Part shown: positions 54,859 through 64,000 of the stretch, piece by piece
How the letters are laid out: each line of letters begins with the position of its first letter
Position numbering within the stretch: the first letter of the stretch is position 1
Source: Trichoplax sp. H2
Lineage: Eukaryota > Placozoa > Uniplacotomia > Trichoplacea
Assembly: GCA_003344405.1 (NCBI GenBank)
Contig: NOWV01000093.1
Span: 1 to 64,000, forward strand
DNA length: 64,000 nt
Direction of reading: 5' to 3'
Program-made: the position numbers and the translations under genes
Notes under the pieces: model-generated
Seen by the model: only the letters and a program-made list of their open reading frames with translations
Database searches by the model: none
What the model was told of the DNA's origin: nothing

Positions 54859-56994
54859 TTAATTGTCTTTATAAATGAAGAGAATATCGTCATCCGTACC
54901 ATAGCTGTGTCTTGCTGCATCAAAATTTGCAAGTAATGCTGCGCAAATATCTGCAACGCAATATACAATATAATAAGACAATTACAATTCCTTATACTGA
55001 GATTATGTAAAAGTAGAAATCAAGAATTTGAAAAATTGTATTACCGCAATCAGATCCAGGATCCTTGTAATATATAATTTTTTCCCTCCGATTAAATCCA
55101 CAAACGACAACAAAATGTCCTAAATTAACAGAAATACTACAATTAGTAACGTACAAATGAAAAATGAATCGCCAGCAAAATGAATAAGAGTTATCTTAAT
55201 AGTGCTTTTTATAGAATTTACATAAAATTATCTATCACATCATCAAAAAAATTGCGGCAGTGAAGCGTGGAAGTAGAACTGCTTTCTGTAATGTTGTACG
55301 CATCACGAACGATGCTAGAAACAATCATTGAAATGTATATACAGTATAACGTACCAAGAAATTTATTAGAAAAAATTCGCAAGGAGAGTATCTTGTCGCT
55401 GATTGTAGAAAACATCTACAGCAATGAATAAATAGTGAATTGTGGCGTAAATATCCGAGTTTATATTAGTTTCAATAGGTCCAAATTCTACAGAATTTAA
55501 GTTATGTAGATACACTATTGAAGATCACCTTTTTCTTCATCTTCGCTTTGATGTCCGACCGATCCAAACACCGTACAATATAGGCATTAATTAAGACTAT
55601 AGCTACATTATTTTTAGCGATATGGTCTATAATTTCGTCTATCGATACCGTCCTAAAAAATGTGTGCATCAGAATTGTTGTAACATCAGTATAGATACAA
55701 AAACTAAAAAGCATGATCTATGTTTTGATTTAATTGACAAAGATGAGCTTGAAATAGAAGATAACGGGTGACATTAAAATATCAATGCTAAATGTTTTAA
55801 TAAGGGGATAAGTTATTTTTACATTATCATCTGGAGAGACTTCAATTAATGTACCTTTTTATGATCTGGATCCCATGACTAGGCGCAAGCTTAAATAGTT
55901 TATTAATGCGAATTTTATCGGCTTCAAATTGATCGTTGTAATAATTCTAAAGAGATGAATGAAAAACGATAGCAACATATATATTGCTCTAATAAACGAC
56001 CACATACAAGACTATTCGTATTTATAGATTTAAAAGAGCTATAGGATGGATTTGAAATTGTAATCAATATACGCGTATAGACAATTTACCATAGTATTGT
56101 AATTTGGATCTGCACCAAGAGTCGTAGTAAAGAATGTACTCCTTACGTCATATTTTTGAAACAGATACGATAGGTCTATGGTCCAAATCCTAAAAAATTA
56201 AAGGCAAAAAGCGTGAAATTACAATCTCCCCTGCGATCGAATGCCTTGCACTGTACTCTATAAAACGCTGCGAAAAGATAACCGGCGAGAATAAATTTTT
56301 GATTCATTATACACGTACTTGTATATGTATTGGTCACAATTACAGCTGCTAAGTACTGAGGGTTTCATTACCGAATTATCATCGGTGTAATTGTTGATAG
56401 GATATACTACCTAAACATCTATATGTATGCACAATCTATGTTTTACCCGTTTGTCGAATTTTTCGAATTGTAAATTTCATTGATGTATTCTTCATTAAAT
56501 TGTCCATGGAAAAGATAACTGTAAATTGTTTGATCGAAACAACGATAATTTCCATAAGCAAGATAAGTATTTATATAGATATGATGATCATCAAGTAACA
56601 AGGAGGATGAGCACTATATAGATTAGTTATCTATTACTATGCGAAATGACATAAGCAGCATAAATTCTTGCATTGCTTTATTTTACCGTTAATACGCGTA
56701 CATACCAGTACATCTATTTCAAAACAGAGGAATTATTTATCATGACATTAAACGCTGCTATAGTTTACTTGATGACTTTTATTATTGATTATCGTGGATT
56801 TACTTACTACTACTTCATAGCTGATAATATTAATAGAGCAAAGTCTGGATCATTCTTCGTTGTTTTATGACAGTAAGATTGTAACTACTCGTATGTTCTT
56901 ACCTAAGAGCCATTTTTGAGCTAGCAATGCCACAATCCCAATCGTGCCGCTGTCGAATGTGATGCATTTGAATAATGTAATCGCTATCATCCAT
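54859..56994 (-). CDS. GUCD1: Guanylyl cyclase domain-containing protein 1
   Basis: Despite its name, the family resembles papain-like (C39-type) folds, and its biochemical role is not well established. Eight exons (56903-56994, 56447-56518, 56090-56189, 55855-55946, 55529-55652, 55355-55415, 55045-55119, 54859-54950) join in phase to 235 residues (human 239). Diagnostic blocks are RQRHDWDCGIASSKMAL (human YHWDCGLACSRMVL), IWTIDLSYLFQKY, IAKNNVAIVLINA (human LAQGHVAIVLVNS), GHFVVVCGFNRREKIIYYKD and RHSYGTDDDILFIYKD. The Cys of DWDCG and the His of GHF fit a Cys/His catalytic pair. I chose the ATG at 56994 because it places the DWDCG motif near the N-terminus as in relatives. The neighbours UPB1 and SNRPD3 are also its neighbours in human. 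Confidence 0.95.
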
Positions 56995-57866
56995 TCTAGC
57001 AGAGAAAATGGAACATTTGAAGCACGAATTACACCATTTTAAATAACTGCGCTCAGCCAATGTTACAGCTACTATTATGAACGGGTAAGGAGTAAGTGTA
57101 TCATGACTGTCTCTTAACACTTGAATGTTATATCCTGCATTGCCTCATCAATAAGATAGGAGCGTTGTTTGAATAGTACTGTATCTAGGATAGTCTGTTG
57201 ACCTTGTTTCTGCAATCCACAATTTAATTTGTACTGTACTGTAAGTGGTCCACAAGATACCTAGTAAAATAGCTAGTAAAATAGCATCCACAAAAATGCA
57301 TGAGGATTTTAATTATCTTATCATAAGAGATAAATCTGACATATGCGTATACACTACAGTATGCGACTTGCATGCACCATTTTACATGGTATAAAGAAGC
57401 TATTATTTCTTTCGTTGTGCGTAAAGTTGAAATTTACATCCTTCACTAGTTATTATATTAGTGCAAAGAATGAATATAGTCACTCCTTTGAATAAATCTA
57501 GTACACGATGTGGTCCATACCTTATCTTTAACTTGATTTATAAAAGAGGAGATATTTTTGATTCTCGAGCTTTTCAAGAAATTGATTGATTATCTAATTA
57601 TAATTCTATCGACATTCGCATCACTATGATACAAGTTAGGAGACAGGAACAAGATGGAACACCATACTCATACTTTGATTGCCCAATCACGCCTTGCTCA
57701 CTAAACGATGAATTGATAGTACAGTATTGTAAAGTTGTTCTGAACATTAATTATATATATGGGTGTTATTAATTATATATACAGTATCTTTGTTATTAGC
57801 CCATGATGAAGTATAGAGTCTATAGACCGTGGATAACGTTATATTATAACGGTCAATATTGCATTC

Positions 57867-58107
57867 TATACAGTATCGTGATTGCGCAGTACTCCTATGT
57901 ATCGTATTTCATAGTAGAATTACAGTATAGAATTTAGAATTTATTATACGCACTGTACTAGTGGATTATAGCCGTTCAAATTTTTTTTAATATACAGTAT
58001 CATGATTGCGCAGTACTCCTATGTATCGTATTTCTTAGTAGAATTACTGTATAGAATTTATACGCACTGTATTAGTGGATTATAGCCGTTCAAATTATTT
58101 TTAATAT
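57867..58107. repeat. Two-copy tandem repeat, about 124-bp unit
   Basis: TATACAGTATC(G/A)TGATTGCGC...CCTATGTATCGTATTTC...GTAGAATTAC(A/T)GTATAGAATTTA...GTGGATTATAGCCGTTCAAA starts at 57867 and 57991. The second copy lacks about 12 bp. The copies are otherwise over 90% identical by eye, so the duplication is recent. Confidence 0.88.
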
Positions 58108-58530
58108 AATATTGATTGAGATATAGACTGTATTTTTATTGTTGATGATGACAGCATTATCGACGGGAATACTTTGGCTACAAAATTTGGTGGGATCGAT
58201 CATTTGGGGGGTCATTCTACTATACACTAACACTGAAATCGTATTCTACACTGTACCAAAGTAAGCAATCAGCTAGTTGATAAGACAATCGCAAATTGAC
58301 GATTCTCGATTTTCAATTAGAGTGGGGCAAGAAAGCAAGTTAAAGAACACTCGGTATACCGTACACCAGTGTCGTCCTCCGCCACCTTGCATAAAGTTCG
58401 TAGAATATTTAAGAGAAAGCGTCATAGGACAGTTTCAGCTATGTAACCTAAGAACTTTATGTACGGTATAGTCATGACAGCTATTACCATGAAAAATGAT
58501 AAACTTTACTCTGTACGATTACAACAAAAA

Positions 58531-58597
58531 TGTGTGGAAAATCATTGGAAAATATCCTGATATTACACTTCGAAATCTCAAATGACTTTCCACATAC
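58531..58597. repeat. Imperfect inverted repeat (hairpin)
   Basis: ATGTGTGGAAAATCATTGGA at about 58530 pairs imperfectly with CTCAAATGACTTTCCACAT at about 58579-58597, leaving a loop of about 30 bases. It directly precedes the GTAC-type array. Confidence 0.6.
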
Positions 58598-58599
58598 CG

Positions 58600-58680
58600 T
58601 GTACAGTACAGTACAGCACAGTAAGGTGGTGGGGCTAGTGTACAGTGTACAGTACAGTGTACTGTACAGTGTACACCTGT
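58600..58680. repeat. GTAC/CAGT palindromic run
   Basis: Overlapping copies of GTACAGTAC, GTGTACAGTGTAC and GTACTGTAC, interrupted by a G-rich stretch (AAGGTGGTGGGG). Much of it is self-complementary and could form several alternative hairpins. Confidence 0.8.
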
Positions 58681-58820
58681 CGATGATTTTGGTTGGTGGA
58701 GGTACAGACAGATATGCGGACAGCATTGGCGGCAAAAGGAAGAAATCTTCCACAGGCAACTGTAAAATTCATTGTTTTCTATCGCCACTTGACAGGGTTA
58801 CTACCCGAGAACCTGTCATT

Positions 58821-58844
58821 TACACTACTGTATACAGTAGTGTA
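58821..58844. repeat. Perfect 24-bp palindrome
   Basis: TACACTACTGTA followed by its exact reverse complement TACAGTAGTGTA. It lies 246 bp upstream of the SNRPD3 ATG. Confidence 0.9.
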
Positions 58845-59089
58845 GTGTAGTACTGGATACCGGCCGGGTACGGATAGTCAACGATTTTGAAGTACTATTG
58901 TGCAGTACAGTGTACAGTGTACAGTACAGTGGCTGTGTGACCGTATTGCACTGTAGTGCACAATGTACAGGATTCAGCAGCGACGATTTCGATTTTGGCG
59001 TCCCGTGCATTGATCCAGACGTTCAACTCACCAAAGGGAATCTTTAGCCATTGCATCCTCTAAATATCTCGTTTCATCGCTAGCTCAAA

Positions 59090-60045
59090 ATGTCCATCGG
59101 TATTCCAGTTAAGATCCTGCATGAAGCAGAAGGCCATGTAATAACCTTAGAAACAGTTAGCGGCGAAGTATATCGTGGTAAACTGTCAGAAGCGGAAGAT
59201 AACATGAATTGTCAAATGTATTCAGTTAATGTAACTTATAGAGATGGTCGTACAGCGTATTTACAGCAAATTTTTGTTCGAGGTAGCAAAGTAAGGTTTA
59301 TAGTTATACCTGACATGTTAAAGAACGCACCAATGTTTAAGAAAACCAGTAATAAAGCAGAATTGGGTAAATCAGCAATCCTAAAGGCTCAAGGTAATAC
59401 CAATGTTTGCTTGCTCAAAAATGTAAATCCCAATTTGAACTACAGTATATTGTACCATATAACGCAGTTAGTGGGGATGCGTTGCTAGAGTAGTACTATA
59501 TCATCTTCACAATTGTGATATCAATACTAGAGGACTTTATGTCTGGATGATTTAATTGCGTTCTACGCTAAATTTATATGTCGGAGTGGAGTTGGATCAG
59601 GTCTTGTAAATATGCGTACTTGTAACCGTGTAGGATGCTACATGTGGGTAGTGAATACATATACGGTCATAACTTTCGACAGCACTAGTGTAGACGTTAA
59701 ACAACAGTTTCTGAAGGTTTATTTTATTCGTAAACTATTTGCTAATTCCCTTTACCGATAGTCAAGATATTTGCTATGGTATAATTACCAATGAAATATC
59801 TTACATGCAGAGAACCTTCGTTAAATTGGAGCCTAAGAAATCGTTACAAAGCCATTTTGTGCGATCTTAACTAAAGTTAAAACTTGCTATTCATGATTTG
59901 TGACGTTTTCAGGCTAAATATTCTCTTTTTATCTATAGCTGCTGCTCGAGGAAGAGGTGGTAGAGGTGACAGAGGTGGTAGAGGCGATAGAGGTGGCCGA
60001 GGATCAAGGGGTCGAGGAGGTGGAGTTTTCCATCGAAGGAATTAA
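59090..60045 (+). CDS. SNRPD3: Small nuclear ribonucleoprotein Sm D3
   Basis: Core Sm-ring protein of the U1, U2, U4 and U5 snRNPs, acting in pre-mRNA splicing. It has two exons (59090-59393 and 59939-60045) and 136 residues (human 126). Sm1 and Sm2 motifs are clear: [37 protein letters not shown] and [20 protein letters not shown]. The human protein has [21 protein letters not shown] and [19 protein letters not shown]. Exon 2 encodes only the Arg-Gly tail ([13 protein letters not shown]...), the part that receives symmetric dimethylarginine in animals. Here the repeat includes Asp (RGD/RGDRGG), unlike the purely RG human tail. The frame at 59957-60184 is a shadow of exon 2. Confidence 0.97.
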
Positions 60046-60340
60046 ATCCTATCACTGTTTTGTAGATTATTATAGGTTATTCCCAAATTGCATTCGTATT
60101 TCTGTATTGATTCCTAACCTTATGATTCCAGTTTCATGTGCTATAGGGATAGAATACAGTATTGTAATGATTCAAGCGACTTAACTTTATAAGTAAACAT
60201 AACTACGAACCTCTTTAACTCTTTTCGCGATATCCGTTTATTATACGGATCCCTTAAGTAATATAAAATATCTCAAGGTTCCTTTGTTGAGATTTGCGCA
60301 AGAAATTATTCACTCATTTGCCATGTGTATGATATTGTGA

Positions 60341-60346
60341 AATAAA
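60341..60346 (+). other. Likely polyadenylation signal of SNRPD3
   Basis: AATAAA about 300 bp after the SNRPD3 stop, the first canonical hexamer I noticed downstream. Confidence 0.45.
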
Positions 60347-60908
60347 TTGGCTTGAACGAACTATACAGTACATAGGTTAGAGTTGAACTGTGATGCAACC
60401 TTATATAAATTCTTACGCAGTACTGTATATTTAAAATTGGTTAGATTTTAAGAATTGTTCACATTGATCTTCTATTGGTGAGTTACACATAAGTAGGCGA
60501 TGTAAAATAAATACCAAATATTTTAAGGTATTGTAGTAATAAGTAGTGATCTTTAAATGTTTCTCTAAAGCGAGGTAATTGAAGCGACTGATGTTATGTA
60601 TTTTATTGTTATCGTAATATTAATATGCAGTGATTAGACTCGATGAAGTGGTTGCAACTCAGGTAATTATTTCGACACGTTGGTAGAGTATATGTTAGTA
60701 ACTTTTTATTGTAATGTCACCAGTTAGCATCCGATGTTAGATAAGTAGAAGACTTTCTTCTTAAAATTTTAATGCTCAGTATAGATCGTTTGGCATAATG
60801 TACGATAAATTTACAAGAAACCTCTTACCGATATTATTGCTAAAATCTAACAATATCTAAAGTATTCACATTAAGATTCCAAGCGTAAATATACATTACT
60901 TGAAACTC

Positions 60909-61222
60909 ACAAAATTTTAACGCAAGACCTAAATCAGTCGTAATGCATGAATTATAATGTTATGATTAAGTCAGATTCAAAACATTATAACAGTAAAAAC
61001 CAAAATCGTATTGTACTGAATATTTAAGCGTGCATCAAAACTTGAAGGAGTTACAATGGTTAATGTCATAAAATTTTAACGTAAGACATAAATCAACCGT
61101 AATACATGAATTATAATGGTATGACTAAGTCAGATACAACACATTATAACAGCAAAAGGCAAATGAGTACTGTATTTTACATTTACGTCAAACTTTAAGG
61201 AGTTACAATGGTTAAAGTAGGA
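60909..61222. repeat. Two-copy tandem repeat, 159-bp unit
   Basis: CAAAATTTTAACG(C/T)AAGAC(C/A)TAAATCA...GAATTATAATG...AACATTATAACAG...AAGGAGTTACAATGGTTAA occurs at about 60909-61067 and 61068-61222, with about 85% identity by eye. Confidence 0.85.
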
Positions 61223-61551
61223 CTTCAACAAAAAATAAATAAATTATTATCTACCGTTTTCAAGTACTGTACTGTATAATATTTTCGTTATTACAACGTA
61301 TAAAATACTTCATTGGGTAAATACCGCCAACACTCAAGGAATTGTTACACTTCATGCTGTAGAGTACATATAAAAACTTGGGATTATAATTATATGTTGC
61401 TAAGGTCAAAGATATTTAAATTAATGAGTAAAAATATTTTAACAAACAATATATTCACACGTTGAAAAGACTCAATAGAGGATAATAACCATAGAGTAGT
61501 TAGTATAATGACGGAATGGAAACAGTAGTCTTAGCAAAAGTCTCTGAATCA

Positions 61552-62339
61552 CTACCTCATCATACATCTGCCTCCACTTGGTAAACTAATCGTTCCAAGT
61601 GTAGTTTGATTTGCATCAATGTTGGAGATGTATCTAATACTTTGTTTAGCATTATCGCAACTCTTTATGGCTTGTAAATATATTATTATTACGCTGACAT
61701 TGTCAGCACGTAGGCCTTTTTTTTCACATGCAGCCAATACTCGATTGATTAAAGTTTCGGTCATGCTTCCTACTATATCTGTAGATCGATTACTATAACA
61801 GCACGAAGCAATATGGTTAATAACTTTTTCTGGCGATAAAACATTCCATAAGCCATCAGTACCCAAAACGATGAAAAGATCATGATTGGGGTCTAAAGTA
61901 TGGTACGAGACATCAGGAATAGGAGATACCGCAAATTGTTTATGGAATGGTTCAAAACTCCATAAATCACCAAGGGAACGCGAAATATTGAGAAAAGGCA
62001 CTACCTCGATTTTGGTACTTCTTCTAACGCGACCACGATGCTTTTTAGGTATACGCTTCCACGCAACTCTGCATTCACGGCCACCGAAATAATTGATCCT
62101 ATGGGCAACAATACCACCTAGTGCCTCAATACGTTTTCTTTCTTTCTCAAATTCAGGCTTATGCTCTTGAGTTAAGCGGACTATTTGAAATTGGGGTAAA
62201 TCAGGAGATTTTTTCGCCATTATAGCTGCAGAATCGCCAAGATGAGCTACATATATTCTGCCATCGCGTAGTATTATCGATGTTACTGTTGTACCAGCTG
62301 TACTCGGTAAATCAGTATTTTTATACGGTGGCCAAGATT
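61552..62339 (-). CDS. PPM1D: PP2C-type Ser/Thr phosphatase, PPM1D/Wip1-like, C-terminal exon
   Basis: Mn/Mg-dependent phosphatase. Wip1 in vertebrates switches off p53 and ATM/ATR stress signalling. One large exon runs from the acceptor at 62340-62341 to TAG at 61552-61554. It encodes LPSTAGTTVTSIILRDGRIY, YVAHLGDSAA, LTQEHKPEFEKERKRIEALG, a basic loop with VRRSTKIEVVPFLNISRSLG, DLWSF, FIVLGTDGLWNVLSPE and LRADNVSVIII. Human PPM1D has [68 protein letters not shown] and LRADNTSAIVI. The metal-binding Asp residues of HLGDS, GTDG and ADN are present. The long human C-terminal tail is missing. The N-terminal exons with the DGHGG motif were not found in the last 1.6 kb and may lie beyond the window. 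Confidence 0.92.
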
Positions 62340-64000
62340 CTAAAATTTAATACAGAAATTATAGTACATCAGTTTTGCAGTCATTATGATATAATTCTTA
62401 AATATGAAACCATATATGCAAGTGCTGTAATGAAGTAGAAATGGTACTGCAGAGGCATTTTATTAGTTGGTGATAGACTTGATCGTGTGCATACTTGTAG
62501 TTGTAATAGACTACAAAATGCACAAGTTGCATAATAAAATAAAATATAATGCTGCACCTTCAGTAGCGAAATAATTTAATAGTAAACTAGAGATGTGCGT
62601 GTATCATGTTCCGGACAACAAGTTATGTTCATAACCTTTGCACTCCTTACTAACTGCTGCTAGATGTGTATTTTACTGCAGTAAAATTTTTTCAACATTG
62701 ACAATCCCACCCCCTCCCCTCTCTCCGAAAAGCAATATCTTTCTCGGTAAATACTAAAATAAAGCATGAAATGGTTCAGCATCAGGTAAATTCATTCAAT
62801 TCAGTGGCATTAAAAATACGTACACAACACATATTACTGCAAACTGTTCATTCTCAGCTGTTCAACCTCACAGGTGTTTTAAGAAGTAAAAACTAGTCTC
62901 TACATTATGGCCACAGATTTACTAAATTTCTATCGACCGAATAGCAACCGTTGCTGAGGGGTTTTATAGTAGGGCATGGACAGGAGGATTCACATCATAA
63001 AGTGTACAACCGGGTAAAATCATTATAAAAAAATAGACTATATGCGTACAAAGTAGACAACTGATTGTTATGCAAAGTATTGAAACAACAATTAATTAAT
63101 TCTTTAGGAATATTATAATTATACTATTAATTATAATGAAGTAAAGCGTCTGGACCTAATAAACTTCGAAAGGGTTTCCGTTAAGATTGAATTAGTGAAT
63201 GTTGTAACGATAAATGAAATATCATGTATATACAATTTCCTAAGATTACTCGACAACATAACACAGCATAGCCTAAAAGTGATGCTTTGATAATAACATC
63301 ATGTTCGGTCAGGGGTTACTATTACCATGGACTTCTAAATACACCATCTAGTAGTCCATGCTATTACCTATCGTTCATCTGGTCAAGGAAGCGCAAAGTA
63401 TAAATCACCCTTCAAAAGAAGAAAGCCAGTAAGCCCAGTAAAATACTATTAGCTTAAGTAGTTTACGTAGTTTACCAGGTTGTAAATGAAAATTTTACTA
63501 TTTATAGCAATAGTAGAAATCTACAGTAAAACAGGAACTTGTGAATACTGCAATGAGCGCCTTTGGAAATTGCATCTAAAATGGACGTGAGCTTATACGC
63601 TTGACCGTCTTTAGTACTCATAGTCACGTGAGCACAGAACAAGTTAGATCAAGTTTACGAATGTTTTTATTAATTAATGAACTATATATTGCGATGCAAT
63701 ATAAGACAGTGGCGGCGCAATATGTACTTAACATACTCTATAAATAAATTCTGCAGGAATGAATATGCCTGAAATGCTCGTTTGCTCATAGATTTTATCA
63801 TTCATGATCTATTCTCAAATTGAATGCCATTTATGCTTCAGTAACGATGCTGGAAACACCGTGTATTTAATGATTTCTTATTAATTAATGCCTATCTCTG
63901 TCTATGGAGCTACGATCCTCATTTCTTATTCTGTGTTTCGTGTTTTGAATGATATACGTACGTGTAAATAACAATTAAGCACATTTTTATTTACATTTGA
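62340..64000. other. Window end: intron or upstream region of the PPM1D-like gene
   Basis: No coding sequence recognised. A pyrimidine-rich stretch CCACCCCCTCCCCTCTCTCC at about 62708-62727 stands out in AT-rich DNA. If the phosphatase gene is complete, this region is its first intron. Confidence 0.45.

Larger units (their letters stand above)
56995..59089. other. Intergenic region between divergent GUCD1 and SNRPD3
   Basis: It should contain the promoters of both genes. It holds a two-copy 124-bp tandem repeat (57867-58107), an imperfect hairpin (58531-58597), GTAC-type palindromic runs (58600-58680 and 58895-58935) and a perfect 24-bp palindrome (58821-58844). Frames in 58277-59010 are by-products of these repeats. 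Confidence 0.6.
60046..61551. other. Spacer between SNRPD3 and the PPM1D-like gene
   Basis: It carries the SNRPD3 3' UTR with an AATAAA at 60341 and a 159-bp two-copy tandem repeat. No gene seen. Confidence 0.6.

Noticed and set aside
58484-59010. Several overlapping frames on both strands near 58.5-59 kb
   Set aside because: They cross GTAC palindromic runs, which read open on both strands. The peptides are low-complexity Tyr/Cys/Thr/Val strings.
59957-60184. Val/Glu-rich frame downstream of SNRPD3
   Set aside because: Shadow of the Arg-Gly exon in another frame. The RG tail joins the Sm domain in phase and matches the family.

Overview
This window looks like nuclear DNA of an early-branching animal, most probably a placozoan (Trichoplax/Hoilungia type). 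The evidence is AT-rich DNA, genes cut into many short exons by introns of about 60-700 bp with GT/AG borders, and single-copy animal gene families (NEMP, MTFP1, GPATCH3, TMEM97, UPB1, GUCD1, SNRPD3, PPM1D) that align closely with vertebrate proteins. Species assignment is inference. There are no operons, CRISPR arrays or convincing RNA genes. Two 20-N runs (1924-1943 and 42623-42642) mark scaffold gaps, and both are flanked by near-identical sequence, so they look like contig ends that overlap but were not merged.

Layout: 1-5.5 kb is repeat-rich (a fold-back element with two internal minisatellites, duplicated gap flanks, diverged tandem repeats). 5.6-7.3 kb (+) holds the 3' part of a NEMP nuclear-envelope protein gene. 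8.6-17.4 kb (-) and about 24-33 kb (+) hold two complete MRP4-like ABCC transporter genes placed head to head about 6.5 kb apart. That spacer contains some coding-like fragments I cannot name. 34.0-36.5 kb (+) is GPATCH3, 37.7-39.7 kb (-) is MTFP1, and 39.7-44.3 kb is a repeat-rich spacer with the second gap. 44.4-45.2 kb (+) is TMEM97. 46.8-47.9 kb (-) is an intronless gene for a secreted Lys/Ala-rich helical protein of unknown function.

51.2-60.0 kb carries UPB1 (+), GUCD1 (-) and SNRPD3 (+). From memory, the human genes lie in this order and orientation on 22q11.23, so this is a candidate for very old conserved microsynteny. At 61.6-62.3 kb (-) is the 3' exon of a PPM1D/Wip1-type phosphatase whose 5' exons I cannot find.

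The genes do not form one pathway. They are housekeeping functions: membrane export, nuclear envelope, mitochondrial fission, sterol/ER membrane, pyrimidine breakdown, splicing and stress signalling. The most unusual material is the secreted K/A-rich protein, the inverted ABCC pair of which only one member ends in a PDZ-type tail, the conserved gene triplet, and the recurrent GTAC-based palindromic arrays in spacers. I did not find a clearly new multi-gene system.
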